Assembly: GCA_013397455.1 (NCBI GenBank)
Contig: VYZB01000238.1
Coordinates: 543,319-607,318, forward strand
DNA: 64,000 nt
From: Crotophaga sulcirostris
Taxonomy: Eukaryota; Chordata; Aves; Cuculiformes; Crotophagidae
Direction of reading: 5' to 3'
Shown here: in pieces, positions 1 to 13,500 of the stretch
How positions within the stretch are numbered: the stretch's first letter is position 1
Layout of the letters: every line of letters starts with the position of its first letter
Made by a program: the position numbers and the translations under genes
Notes under the pieces: model-generated
Seen by the model: only the letters and a program-made list of their open reading frames with translations
Told to the model about the DNA's origin: nothing
The model's database searches: none

Positions 1-2626
1 GGGAGGAAATGCTACTGAGAAATTCTTTTACTCTTCACCCTATTCTTTCCAGTATTGAAACAATTGGAGCCTTATATACTTTACCTGCAATGCAGAGTTG
101 CCTACTGTCTTGCCCAAATAAAATGTTTATTATATACCACCACTAGTGGTTCAGGTGAGAATGACCTGGACCCAGTGCCAGGGTGCTAGGGGTGGATGGG
201 CTCAGCAGACAGCACTGGAGTTAGACCCCTGCTACAAGAGTCAGCAGCGCTGGTCTTGGAGACCTATCTGATGCTCCAGCTGTACTCAGCTGTGCCACAG
301 GGTGAGCAGCCCTGCTGATGTCTGTGGGACTTCTCACAAACCAGAGCCTGGCTGATCTGAGCATCCAGGACTGGAGAAATATCTGCCCATGTATGACATC
401 CATCTAGACAGAGTGTGAGAATGTGCCTGAACTTGCTGAGTAAGCAAAACCACCCAAAGCAGTGTTTAGGCTGATTTGCTCCATGGGCATCCCTTGCATC
501 TTGTGATGCCACCTGAGACATGTGGACCTGCTCACCTAGCCCTCTGCTGCATGACGAGATGTGGTGTTTCTAGGATGCCCTCCTAGGAGACCAGGTTACT
601 AAGATCACCCACCACTCTGAAAAAAAGGCACCAGCTTTGAGATGCCACTGGCCTCTTAACACTGCGGAGCATTGTGGGATCCTAATTTCGCTGCTCCCTG
701 GATGTGTTTTGTAAACGGTGCTGAGCATTATCCGTACTTGGCAGCAGTGTCTAAAACCACAATGCCAATGCATGCAATCTGCCACCCATTCCTTCCTGTC
801 ATGAATCCCATACAGCAAGAGATGGTGCAGGTGACTGCAAGCTACTCCTCTTTCTGGGCAAAGAAGATACAGCTAGGGCTGTAGTTCTCTACTCCCCAAC
901 CAGTGCTGCGCTGAGGTATAGTTAAAGTAGCAGCAGGGATTGGGACTGCCCAATCTCAGACCTTCAGTCACTTTGCATACATGGGCTTGTCCAAATACTG
1001 GCTCCACCTGTGTCTAAACCAGGCCAAGATGACATGAAAAGACCGACCTAGCAGCACAAAACATAGTGCTGTAATCACTATCAAATGTAGCAGACATATC
1101 AAAAATTAACCACAGCCCATTAACACAGAAGAAATTTACAATTTTCTTTATTTTCCAGTGCAGAAGGAACCAACATATTCTGGTATCCATTCTTCACTCT
1201 TGTAAGATCATGACAATCTTGATCTAGTGCTGCGGTAAGTGAAATAAGGTGGCAAGCCCTTGTGGGTATCATGGTCTTTTCAGGGCTAGGCTGGAGAAAT
1301 GGCCTGTTGCCAGTCCCCTTTCAGTGGCAATTTTTCTGCTGTTTCTTAAACTGTTTTCTTCTTCTGTATAGTTGCAGGAATGTGACTTCAAAACCACCAT
1401 GCTCAAGAGAAATGTTCTTTGCTCACTTGTCTTTTGGGAGGAGAGAACAGAAAGTTTTGGTGCTTACTGTTTTCTGCAGATATACTTTAATGGTAGGAGC
1501 CTGAAAGAGGAAGTGATGTGAATGACTTCCAAGATCTTGGCTGATTGGCAGTGAAACTCCAAGTATACAGAGGATTTTCTAGTGTCCAGTGCCTAAAAAA
1601 AAATGAATTGGATGGAGAGACAGAGTCATTTCAAGTGTGAATAGCAGGAAATCCCAAAGCTGTGACACTGTCTTGGAGCAGTACAGGTGTTCAAGAGTCC
1701 CAAAAATGGAGAAACAACTTGTATTCCAACCAGGCTTGAGCTTTATCTTCCCTTTTACATTCTCGGTCTGATTTTCTACATCTCTCACCATGTTTTGTTT
1801 TATCTTTTTGTTGCTTGTTCTACTCCCAAATTCCTCCTTTCTGGATTTCCTCCTGCCCTCTTAGTGATCCTTTGAATACCTTCCTCCCTCCTTTTCAGTC
1901 ATATACAGGAAATCAGAAAGTGTAGGATTATCTAGCTGAAAGAAGATATAAAATCTTTCAGAGAGTGCTCTAAGAAGCAATTCAGCTCAAACTGCTTACT
2001 ATTGAGTAAGTAGCTACCATCATCTCAAGTTCCCATCAAGAGCAAGTAAAGTTAAATCAATTCATCTTACATGAATATATAAAAATACGCATCGTTTGCA
2101 TGAATATATACAGGCCTTCCACATGAGATACACACATCACTAAATCAGCCAGGAAAGAACACTTTCACTCTTCCAGAGGCTGGTGATTTGCTAATAATGC
2201 TGTTATGCACAAGGGCCCCTCGTTAACGAGTTCTAATGACTGGCGGAACAAGGATGAATTGCACCAAGATCAAGACCGATTACAAAAGCTGTGGTGCTGC
2301 TGCCACCTGAGGTTCGCTTCTGGAAATACAACCCTTGTGTGGAAAGGATGGCACAAAAATTGGGGTGTACGTGTACTGCCAGAAGAGCCTCGCCAATGCA
2401 AGAAGAAGAGATTGTCCTCACGGGCAACCCCAAGCTGACACCTTTTCAACTCTGCACAAGAGCCGTGCAAGCTGTTCTCAGTGCACGCTGCTGCCAGCAA
2501 GAGCAGTTCTGCCCTCTTGCTGCCCTCACGAGCCCGGGCCTCCTCCTTACCTTGTGCTGGCACCAGTGCTTGTCTGGCCTCTGGCCGAGACAGACCAGAG
2601 AAGTGACCCAAACAAAATCAGATGGT
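1..2626. other. Gene-free stretch
   Basis: I see no supportable gene here. Short open segments exist on both strands but lack codon structure or splice signals that I would trust. Positions 2200-2640 are richer in G+C than the surroundings and open in several frames at once, which argues against real coding. They lie directly before a CR1 copy and may be an unrecognised older repeat. Confidence 0.5.
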
Positions 2627-2629
2627 TTT

Positions 2630-3110
2630 TAGACTGCACCTAGAATACCCTGCTCAGATTTGGATCCCCCAACACAAGAAGGTATTAACGAACAACAGTA
2701 AGTTTAGCAGAGGGCCACCAGTCAGGCGTGGAACACTTGCTCTGTGAGAAGAGGCTGATAGACCAGGGCTTCTTCAGCCTGGGAAAGAGATACTGTCAGG
2801 GGGACCTTATAGCAACTTCCCAGTACCTCTGAGGACGTTACCTCTGAGGAAAAGGAGCATAAGTGGAAAGAGAAAGTTCAGACTGGTTCTATGGAAAATG
2901 CTTTTCACCACGAGGACAGTCAGGCAGGGCTACAGGTTGCCCAGAGAGGTTTTGCTGTTGCCATCCTTGGAGGTTTTCAAAACAAGTCTAGACAATGCCC
3001 TGAGCAAGTGGTCTGACCTTGTAGCTGACACTGCTTTAAACAGGAGGTAGAAATAGAGACCTCCTGAGGCTCCTTCCGGCCTTGAATTACCCTGTGACCC
3101 TATGATCCTT
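2630..3110 (+). mobile_element. CR1 LINE fragment, old, 5' truncated
   Basis: This is the 3' portion of a CR1 retrotransposon in plus orientation. The usual CR1 landmarks appear in order: a segment like 'cagagggccacca', the 'gagaagaggctgatagacc' region, 'gttgcccagagaggtt' and a tail ending near 'ccctatgatcctt'. Many substitutions and a small internal repeat ('acctctgaggacgttacctctgagg') mark it as an old copy. Reading frames through it are broken. Confidence 0.85.
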
Positions 3111-3586
3111 AAGCAAGTGTTGTCTTTATAGATCTTTATAGCTGTGTGATGTTTCAACTTTATATGCAAAAATATTTTTAGCTGCCTCTACCTGGACCTA
3201 ACTTAGAATAAGGATTGCAAAGTAACCAGCTAAAGTGAAGCCATTCCACCATTACTGTGCTGGCAATCTTTAAAACTGGAATGCTGAACAACTCTCAGAT
3301 AGCCCAGGGTCTACACACACTGCTCCAGAATATCTACAGCATGGCAGGGAGCTCTTCACACTCCACACACAGACATCGGTGTCGAGCAGCACGTCAGCAA
3401 TACTGGTGCCTGAATCCACATAGCTCTGATACAGCATTTGACAGAGAGGCAGTTGGGGAAAATTAATGAGGTTTTTGAAAAGACCAGTAAATATAAAAAA
3501 TTCTATGCAATTATATATATTTGATCATCTTCCCAGCCTCTGTTGTTGTTATCCGATTGTAATTGGTAGAGACCATGCTGTCATTT

Positions 3587-3785
3587 TTACCCAGCTCTTG
3601 ATCCTGTTATATGCTTTCTCTTTCTGTTGTAAAATACCATTTTAATCATAGAAGTTACCATCTCATACAAACTTCTGTCACTGTGTACCTCAGCTTTGCA
3701 CATGGTGTACATTGACATACTAAACCGAGCATTTGCAAAGCATGAATCAAAGCTACTCTTCTCCATCACATTTACCATCACATCT
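3587..3785 (-). pseudogene. IRAK3: IRAK3-like pseudokinase exon remnant (C-lobe)
   Basis: Read on the minus strand, this open segment of about 64 codons contains VMEKSSFDSCF, resembling the LMEK.GLDSCL stretch of the C-lobe of the IRAK3 (IRAK-M) pseudokinase as I recall it. It also ends in a weak match to the RPSMDEV region. The part between looks shortened compared with the family. It lies about 400 bases downstream, in transcription direction, of a clearer IRAK3-like exon, so the order is right. I read it as a decayed exon. The match was made by eye and could be coincidental on its own; together with its neighbour it is more convincing. Confidence 0.45.
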
Positions 3786-4185
3786 TTCTGGTTAGAAAAA
3801 GTATAACCTAGTTACATTTAAAAAAAAATATTAGGAACATAGCATGCTTTTTTGAACTGTGATTCTCACCAACAGAGCATTTCGGATTCTATCTCTGCTT
3901 CAAAGCTGAACAAAACTTCCATTATATCCTAAAATAGCTCAAAATAAAGTTAGGTTATCTTTTGAGATCATAAAATATTAATAAAACATGAATAGTTAAC
4001 TATAGCTATTAAATATCTTTTAGTAGTTATCTTTTTAGCAAATTATTTTATTCTTTACTGCTTACATTTTTTATAACAGTAAAATCATTGGACAATATTT
4101 AACATTACATCAAATAATGATAAAAGATTAAGATCATCCACTCTTCCAGTCAGATATTTTAGAAAAACAGATTTATAGAAGTTGA

Positions 4186-4380
4186 TTATTTACTATTCCA
4201 TAATTGTACACAAAATTCTATAGAGGGTTTGCCCCACCTTAATAACTCCCCTGGCATATATCTCCAGAACTTATTGGTACCCATACTTTCAGTACAATTC
4301 TGAAGTATCACATGGGATCTCAGGCATGACACAGCAAAACCCAATAATTTTGGTTGATTATGGTCATCCAAAAGCATGTT
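4186..4380 (-). pseudogene. IRAK3: IRAK3-like pseudokinase exon remnant (activation segment)
   Basis: Minus-strand translation gives NMLLDDHNQPKLLGFAV, then a CLRSH motif and, further on, RYMPGELLRWGKPSIE. These follow in order the NILLDD..QPKL.DFA, FRSH and YMPEE..RQGK.SI segments of IRAK3, the inactive interleukin-1 receptor-associated kinase that dampens Toll-like receptor signalling. Just after PSIE the phase is lost: the expected TDVYSFGIV is visible only in another frame (VYNYGIV), and stops follow within a few codons. Further left, a segment reading LTGRVDD recalls the next conserved piece, again out of phase. Position and strand fit IRAK3, which in other vertebrates lies head-to-head with TMBIM4. 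The sequence supports a broken IRAK3 copy. Whether an intact copy exists elsewhere cannot be told from here. Confidence 0.65.
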
Positions 4381-4429
4381 TGTATTGTAATTCTATACAG
4401 ATGTGTATACATAGCTTACCTAGAAGAAA

Positions 4430-4528
4430 GGGAGGGGAAGGAGAAAGAAAAGGGAGGGGAAGGAGAAAGAAAAGGGAGGGGAAGGAGAAAGAAAAGGGAG
4501 GGGAAGGAGAAAGAAGAGAGGGAGGGTG
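4430..4528. repeat. 22-bp polypurine minisatellite
   Basis: About 4.5 tandem copies of a 22-base unit of the form ggaggggaaggagaaagaaa(ag), purine only on the plus strand. The last unit is altered (aagaagagaggg). The long reading frames through it on either strand are low-complexity artefacts. Confidence 0.9.
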
Positions 4529-4559
4529 AGAAATAAGGCAAAGGAAATCCAATGCTTAC

Positions 4560-6600
4560 ATTCTCCTAATGCATTTAATTCTTCCTATTCATTACATAAA
4601 TATTTTACTGCGCATTATAGCTCCACTGAAGCAATTCAATTTATATACATGCTGGAAGAACAAGTTGAAAAAGTCTCTCACTTTCAGTGAGATTCCTTAA
4701 TTTTTTTCAAGTTGAGCAGATGCTTAAAATAAGCATACACCGTGTCAGTGGCTACCCACACGGTTTGGTATTTATTAGTAGCAGTGCATGGCTAATGTAA
4801 CAGTTGCTTCCATTCTAACTTCTCTCTTCAGCTGTTGATAACTTCCAAAACCAAGTTCCTTTTTGACTTTAAACTCCAAATACTTAGCCTCGTGCAAAAA
4901 AAGCCAGTTCCTGTGAAATCCATCCGTGTGAATTCACCTTATATGGAGAAGGCTGAAGTGATTACCATGAACTCTAGCTCATTTTTTTCATTCATATAGT
5001 TAAGAATATCCATGAAGTTTTAATAATGGCTGAAACAGCAAAATTCAGCCTCTTGTTTTACAATGAATCTTCGGCAGGTACGCTATGATGCCTACTCACA
5101 GATTCACTGAGCTTAACAAGAATTTGAGGAGGATCAAGATTTCATTTTTGTATGATGTTCAGGAAAGGACAGCACCCACAGTCGCTGCAAGGGGTCAGAA
5201 GCCATGGGGAAACCTCACAGGGGATCCCCATGAGGGTGAGCAGGCCAGGGCCCATCCCACCTACCCAAGAAAAAAGCAGGGCAGACTGAGGGGGCAGCCA
5301 GGGACACCCCCCAGCCCTGCTGCCAGAAACATTCTTGGTTACATGACAGGTTTGAAGACGAGCCAGAAAGCCAGTCTGCAAGTCAGGGTCTGGGTCAGCA
5401 GGGCCCACAGCCAGGCAGGGCTGGGACAGGGCTGGGGACAGGGTCATCCACACTGTAGCTGCAGCAGAGACTGACAGCTCGGGCTGAGCTGAAATGGGAT
5501 CCCCTGATGTAACACCAAGTCACTTCAATGCCTCTCATCCTGCTAAGATCTCCTCACAAATGTAGGCAACTGGGCAACACTAAGTAAATTAATTATTACC
5601 CAAATATCTGAAAACCAAATTTTTTTAACAGAATTAAGCAGTTATACTCTATAGAATGGTTGCTTTCTAAATACATGTGGTGCCATGCTGGTTCCTACTG
5701 CTCTGTCCATGTATGTGTACTATACAGCATGTGTGAAAGGGCCATTTCTGTGACACACCTTGCTATTCTGCCACATATAACAGGGCAGGGCTGGAGAGCA
5801 TGCAAACACTGAAAAGCTTTGGCTATTGCTATCAATATATTCAGACGTGGTAGCTAGGATAGACCATCACTATGAAAACAGAGACACTCACTAAGTGTAT
5901 AATACAACAATTCCACTTCAAAAAGCACAACAGTGGATTACTATCCTAAAAAAGAACCGTATGATGATTGCTGCCCTTTTGGTTTTGAATATACACTGGA
6001 TATTCACTGAAGGGTTTTGATATACAGTCCGCTCTACATTCCTTCCACCTAAATGGTCTGGTTTGTTTTTCTTCATTAAATGCCACACAGTTGAGTATTG
6101 TTATTGAATGTAAGAAATAACCTTGCAACATTTTCTGAGGGGTTGAAGTTCATATTACTCTTTTTCAGTACAAAATAATGGCACTACTGTTGAAGAAGTA
6201 CAAATGTATTTGCAACACCAATACTCTCAACACCTTCTTTTCTTACCTTTACAAAAAATAAATGCTCACAACAGACATTGAAGCAATTGGGTTGGTATCA
6301 ACACCAGTGGATAATGGAGAAAGTTTCATGTTGAGTTGCACTGGAGGCTTTCAAAGCTCATTTAAACTTAGGAAAAATCTGTTGCTATTGCAGGTTTCAA
6401 TTATTGGCAATAAGGGTTTCTCAACTAATGTTGACAGGGCAAATCCATTTTCAGTATGGTTATAGAAGGATTGACAGAGATGTAGGAGACTATGCACCAT
6501 CACACGTCTTGAAAGGGTGCTGAAAATGCTTTTGTTCTATATATAACTGGGATCAAAGAATTTTTTCCTCTTTGTCCCCTGCTGCTCCTCTTGCATCACA
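4560..6600. other. Gene-free stretch with one G+C-rich patch
   Basis: No gene recognised. Positions about 5150-5480 are much richer in G+C than their surroundings and open in two frames on opposite strands. The predicted peptides are proline- and glycine-rich without family features, so I do not call them genes. Confidence 0.45.
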
Positions 6601-6639
6601 GTAATTACCAAAAATTATCTCCTGTTTGACTCTCTTCTA

Positions 6640-6960
6640 TGCTTGCAATGCATAAACCTAGTGTATAGGATAACACACTACACTTAATTCCCTGTTCAGC
6701 AAAGCACTTAAATGTATATTTTAAGACCAGACTTAAAGGTATGTTTAAAAAGAAACAGTTCTTAATGACACTAGTGAATTGGGGCCTTAACGCACGTTCA
6801 CAGTCATTGCTTAAGGAAACCATGAGTCAATAAAAATCTTTGGAGAGCAGCACTTCCTCCATGCTGCACGCCAGGAACACGGCAGTATTGCCCAGCACAG
6901 TCTGTCCCTGGACTCTGTACACCAGGTATTTCTCCATGGAGGCCTCTGGTCAATCACACG
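6640..6960 (-). pseudogene. IRAK3: Possible IRAK3-like N-lobe remnants
   Basis: On the minus strand at about 6840-6960, one frame reads EKYLVYRVQGQ, recalling the E.FEVYRVE.Q glycine-loop region of IRAK3. An adjoining frame reads a basic stretch ending in an RFL-like codon series where the KRFLSELE helix would be expected. Just downstream (about 6660-6740) FAEQGIKCSVLSY resembles the YFTE...C..YPY strand. An in-frame stop lies just before the first segment and the pieces are in different frames. They lie in the correct order upstream of the clearer IRAK3-like exon at 4.2-4.4 kb. Each match is weak and found by eye. Confidence 0.3.
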
Positions 6961-9900
6961 TGAGTGTTCTTCCTTTCTCCAAGTTCCAGGTTTCTTCATG
7001 AGGACTATTTGGTGATACCTACTGAGAACCAGTTTACATGGACATGATCCAGAGTGGAGGTAATGTAACAGCCCTGGTGTCTCATGGTGTGGCAAAATGT
7101 ACAGAGCACTGTGTAGCCACACATGGAAGCAGAAAATCCCAAACACAAATTCAGATCAAATTCTCAAACCAAAAGTACTCTCCAGCAATTTTTTTTTCTT
7201 TAGAAATATATTTTAATGTAGTCAAGAACAGGACACCTTGTATCATATAAGCAAATATTTTGATAAAGTCTGACACAAAATGGATTTTCCAGTATTTACT
7301 TGTAACTTGTGACTTCCACATTATTTTTTCTTATATAAAGCAGAACATCCCATTGTCTGAGAAATATCCATCTAGTCCAAGTAATTTTGGATGAAGAAAC
7401 CTAGGCGTAAGGTAGACTTTGAATCTTCGATTGCTCAGTAGAAAAAAAAGGACCAGTATTTCACATATGTCAGTGAGATCTCAGGAAAATCACTTTCAAA
7501 GACAATAGTTATCAGCACAGAAAAGCTTTATGTAAAGTAAACAGTCCTCTTAGGTAAATGTGTTATGAATTTGAATGCAACATTGGCTGATGACAATACA
7601 GAAAAAGTAAAACTATAAATGAAAGCTTATCTTCATTTGTAATGGCTTTGAAGTTTTTCTGTTGTGTACCAAGTGCAAATTGTTTTTTACCATAAATAAA
7701 TGTTTGGTGGATAACGCCTGTAAGATTTGCTGGCAAAGATGCACAGCCAGAGCTATAAATATGTGGGAAAATCTAATAGTTCAAATTTACTCCAAAGGTC
7801 ATCTGGAGTATAAATGTATTCTCAGAAAAATTATGCAGAAATTTTATCATTCTCTTCTTCACATGGGCTGAGATTGCAGGAAATAAGTAAGTCCTCACAA
7901 AATATAATGACAGGAAGAGAAAAATGCCTATGCTGTGACCGAGTCCAGTTTCTTCTAACAAATTATTATGTGTTTTTTGACATAAATTCCAACCATTAAC
8001 CACTTCCATAGGCATGAAGCCAGAAGAATAGCACTGTTAAGACCGGTTTCAGCCAACCCATGGAATATTTTACTCTTGAAAAGGCTGTATTTTCTAGACA
8101 AAGGAGGTTTACATGCAGCTTGGCAAGAAGTTAATGTGAAAAGGAAAAGCTAAAGCAGATCAGCTCACAACTGCAAAGTTTCAATTTCTGAATGAAAGAG
8201 ACTCCACTGTTTCTTCATATGTTTTGCCTATATATTACCCAGGAAAAATATATATTAAATATGTGAGGAACAGTGCATAGATGTTCTTAAGACTTGTTAT
8301 TGTGGGATGAAACTCCCCTATCTTAACGGAAAAATGCAAAGTCATTTACCTCACTTAAATCCAATACTCGGGCCACAGGGGAACGTGCAGTAAGTGATGT
8401 GTTTGCTAGAATAAAAGTAAGAATAAACATATACAAGGGAAAATACCGAAGACTTTAACGCTTCCTTTGCTTGCAGACAGACACAAGGTCCAAGGAACGC
8501 TCTTGTGATGGGAGTGTTTCCAGGATAGATGTAAGAGATCCAGTTCATGCTGTTGTCCATAATGAAAGGGAATAAGCTACACTTCATGGGAGCATGTATC
8601 TGCTAACTAGTACTATTTCTTTTGCAATTATATTTTAATCAAACGATCATTAACAGATATCAAACAGGTAGCAAGTCCTTCCAAAAACAAGTACACAAAA
8701 AGCCTGTGCCAACAGAAAACAAAACAAAACTCAAGAAAATTATTACAGTATTTCCATATGTATATAAACCAAATGAAACCATCTGCAGATACATTCTGTG
8801 GCCGTTGATATCTCTACCAATAGCAAATGTGTTGTTTGTTATACTATTGTCACCAACAGGCAAGTTAATTTTCCCTTCTCCTTTTGTTCTATTCTCAACA
8901 TTTATCCTGGGGAGTGGAATTTCAAATTGTTGAGTTAAAATTTTCCTCCTAATAAAACCACCCAGATGCCTTCAAAAACCCACACCAACATAAAAAAAAG
9001 ATAAAATTGACACTTACAAGACTCAGATTCTGTACAGCACCTCCTGCCTGGCCTACTACCATATGCTAGCAAATACTAGCTCAAAGAAATGGCCACTACC
9101 TTCACCCAAAGACTATATGTGTACGTGGTGGAATATGAGGGCATATCTCTACTGATTCCTGCTTCGTTATCTTAGCCCCCATCAGTACAGATTAGGTTCA
9201 AAGCCCCCTTACTGATTTGTATTTATTGCTAAAGGTATTCGCCCAAATTTCAGAAAACATGTAGTATTTAATGTTACACTGTATGTGTTTCTTTTCAGCC
9301 AGACCTTCAGGAAAACAATTATTATTTGAAGCATACTGAAAGCAAACCTCAACATGACCAGGAAGTTTGAAACAGTGGAGCTGACATATATACTCTTTCC
9401 AAGATGTTCAAGATGTTCCTTTAAATTTACTTTAAATTATAAGCAAGGTCAGACTCTAGGCTTCTGTACCCTTAAGCACTAGTAAATAAAGAAAACTACA
9501 AAACACCTCACATTTCCTGAATGGAATGTTTTGGACATCAAGAAGGAGTAAAAATTATTAAAACATGCAATTAGCAATACTGAAACAAAAGCCAGCCTTA
9601 TTTTAAAGTAATTTCTTATTTATATTTGTATTTTTCACACACTCTGTACTACTTTGCCATAACCCACTCTTAGATCCAGACCAACATTTCCATGTGAAAT
9701 CTTTGAAAATTGCACTGGTCTTAGAGTTGGTACAGATCAAACCACTGTCAGAAATAACAGAATATCTCATTAACATTTTCAGCACCAAACCATTCTCTGG
9801 GGGCCCTAACTTATCCATGTGCAGCATACATTGTCTGAGAAAATTAAGACAGGTTCAACTGAGAAGATAAAGAAATACTAGGCAAGATCTTAGTAAGGCA

Positions 9901-10555
9901 GCAATCTCATTCTCATGCAGCAGTCTTAGTTTTAGCCTGCACCTGCTTCAAAAAAATAATACCCTATGTTTATAACTGTACGTATCTGCTTTGTGGACTT
10001 TAAAGAACTCTTTCTCTCCAACCAGCAACTTTTCACTGAAATTTTCTGTTGTATCTCTGATGTTTATAAATTGATATAGGGATGCAAGGTTTTACATGCA
10101 AACTGAGCATTATTTATCAACCATTTACAGAATTAAAAGATCTTCATGTCTCTTTCCCCCCCCTGCCTTTTTTTTGTCACCACTCTCTATTCACTGCTGT
10201 GTCCACAGAATCAAAACTAATAATTGAAAAGAGTGGTATATGGATGCTGAAGCTGGTCTCTGGGACTATGAGGCAGAAAGAAACGTGAGATTCTCTAGCA
10301 GGATTCATTTCTTCTCTCCAAATACCACAGTTCAGAGCAGCGATGCCATGATCCAGAACCAGCACTGCTGTGACCCAGAACCAACACTGCTGGCACACAC
10401 TGGTCACCACCTACACCTCTGCTGAAGGCAAGAACACAGCTGGAGACATTTGGGAAACTTTACCCCTCTTTTATGTTCTTCACATTTTGGACCTTTCCAA
10501 TCTTTCCACTTCTTCACTTTCTCCAAAAACCAAAACAGGGTTTATAACAAAAGTT

Positions 10556-10584
10556 AATAACAACAACAACAATAATAACAATAG
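10556..10584 (+). repeat. AAC/AAT trinucleotide microsatellite
   Basis: A short run of aac and aat triplets, followed after about 15 bases by a run of A residues. It is a simple repeat with no other content. Confidence 0.85.
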
Positions 10585-13500
10585 GGTAATACATTTTTCG
10601 AAAAAAAAAAAAAAATGTTAAGTGGTAAAGTGTTGTAAACAAACTAGCATCATTTCTGTTTGCTTTTTTATGTTGCCAGAAGTACAGTGAATGATTTTCT
10701 GTCCTTTGGGTGTGGATTCATGATATCTCACAAAGAGTTTATTAGGGCACTTTTTAATCTGGGTCAGAAGACTAATGTTGCTGAGTTGGTAATGGACTTA
10801 TGAGGAGCGCAAAATCTTTTCTTGTTTTGCTGTTTAAAACTTATGTATTTTTTTAAATATTAATTTTAAAACATTTTATGTTGAAAAGCAATACAAATTT
10901 TGGTACATAAATCCACTTTCTCTACTGTCAGAAACTTGACTGGGTTTTGTTAATCAAGAGCTTTTCACATAAAAGACTTTTCCATCACAGAACACAGTCC
11001 CAAAGATGTCCTAATTAAAGTAGAAGCTTTTTCCTTCATTACTTTAGGATAGTGGTATCAGTGCAATGGGATACAGTGATACACCTCCACTGCTTAGGCT
11101 GATGTAACCTAATAGATGAAGCTACAGTTTCACAGCGAAAATAAAACTACGTTAAAGTTTGTCTATATTTAGAAATACAATCAAAAATACCATAAATGGT
11201 ATCTATATATTGCTAGATATTTTTACGAATTAAAACATCTATAAAATTACAAAAATGCAGCAGTTTCATATTTGTTTTCTGTTTGGCATAGAAGTAACAG
11301 ACTTCACAGATGCAGAATGATAGTAACCTTCTGAAGTAAAAATCTACATTTGTATTTTGAGAACTTCAAGGCAGTTAACATGAGTTTTGTAATTTATTGC
11401 CATCATGGGAAGTATAAATTTCAGGAAAGCATTTGAGTTTCTCAAACTACATTCCCAGCATCAACCTATTTACAGAAAGAATTTCAATGAGAATTATAAT
11501 TATATGTGGGGCTGACAAAAAGCATCTTATCCCACATCAGTGCAGCTAGAAACTGTCAATCAAAGCATATTTAAGAATTTTTTACCTTAATGGTGAGATT
11601 CAGAGATGCACGCTACACTAACTCTTTCCTAAATGAAAAAGAGAAACAAGCCACTCAAATCTACATATTTTATCAGTGTGTCATTAGAATTTCATCTCTT
11701 ACTTTAGTGTATTAATTCTGCTACAGAATTCAGCACAGCCAATTAAAAGCATTAGTTAAAAAACTGCTTAAGTTGCAAACTGGTCTCTGGAAAGCTCTTG
11801 TCTACAAGCAGCCAGGTCATCATAACCACCACTAGAACTAGTCCCCCAAACAGAACACATAGGTGCCCAAAGATCTGCTTCTACATATCTCTCTGAAAAA
11901 AAAAGCTACAAAACATGTGGGGTGGTTTATGCAGGTACTATATTTCTGGAGTGCCTTATAGGCACAACAGTGTTCCCTAATATTGCCCTAAAATGCCAAA
12001 ACCACAAGCTTAAGTTAGATGAATGATGCCCTCTACTTCCTGCAACATAGAATGCGAAGAATGTTTAGGTAACGTTTACCAGCAATGTAAAATTTACTCT
12101 GTTTATAAAGATAAAACCATCCTGAGGTCAGAAACTCATGTTGCCCTTAGCTTATCAATAAAATCATTCTCACTTAAAAATGTTCCAGAGGTGTATTTCA
12201 GATGGAGGTTGAGCCATGCTTGGGATTTCTTCCCCCAGAATAATAATAAACAGGACTGACACCTCCAGCTGCCTCCTGAGTTGCTCCCCCAGGGTAACCC
12301 CCACAGTGCAACCTCTCAGCCGCATGCAAATGTCATAGGAATGGGAAGAGAAAAGCAACATGATTATAGAGAAAGTTTAAGGGAGAATTCACTATCCAGA
12401 TATCACCTAACTTCTATCATCCACTTCACACAGGTCATAGATGTGGGCATGGCAATTTTAAAAGGTTTTTGAGATTGCCTGTGGACTTCCATCTCTGGGC
12501 AGAAGTCCTAAGAAGTACCAGCCACAACATGTATTTCTAGGACCAGCAAAGAAATATTCAAACTGTTGGTACCACAGCATGGCTGGGAACCACATACTTG
12601 AGACACACACTTCTACACGGACACCTGGCATGTACCAGAGCTCCAGTCCTGCTGCACAAGCAAAGTTATTTTATCTGATGCTGTCCCAAGCCAAAAAAAC
12701 TACTGAAAGACTTATTTTTAGCTCTGAATAACATTTTAATGTGATATCCACAAAGGAAACAGTTGGGCCAAGTATTAACTGAACTGTGACTTTATAATTA
12801 GTTTAAGCTGGCGGAACACAGGCTGCCACTCAAAAAAGGCAACACTCTCTCCCTACTACCAACCCCTGTGTGCCCATCACCTTCCTCCTGTGGGCACAAA
12901 CAGCAGTTGTCCTCATGCAGATCAGCTCATACTGATTATGATTTACAGATTAAGTTACTCAGTATGGAGCTATACCAAAATATGGTTACCTGTTAAAATT
13001 TATCTTTCGACATATCCATTCCTGAAGTTCTTCCAGATGAGCTGCTGCACTTTCCATCCACACGCCTTCTAACCTAGGCTAACACTCTGTTGTAAATATA
13101 TTGTTGTATAAAAATCAAACCAGTAAACCAGTTTAGGAGACAGCAAAGGCATAAGTTAGTCCCAAGACCATGCAGACTCTGTCAAAATTACTACTTAATG
13201 TTGGTGATCAGTCATCTTCAATTGGGACTGTAAAGCCTGCCTTTTCAGGATAGACTTCTGGCTTAAGCAATTCCAAATACAGTCCTACTCTACACCCTCA
13301 AAAAAGTACACAGATCTTCAGAACAACCTGTGTAGGCATGTGTATTGCAAAGTGCTTCAGAAAACCAGCAGTTTAACTATAAGGCAACCCCAGACCTAAC
13401 AACAGAGATGCAATCCCCCTGCTCTAAGGCAGGGAGGGCACGCGCTAGGCAAGCAAGCCTTCCACACAGAAACTCTCCACTAACCTGGGAAATTCAGAGT

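Noticed and set aside
4364..4552. Low-complexity frames through the purine repeat
   Set aside because: They are products of the 22-base minisatellite, repeating the same residues, and are not genes.
5085..5474. 129-codon plus-strand frame with an opposing 103-codon frame
   Set aside because: It lies in a G+C-rich patch, is low in recognisable features and is open on both strands. No splice or family evidence was found.
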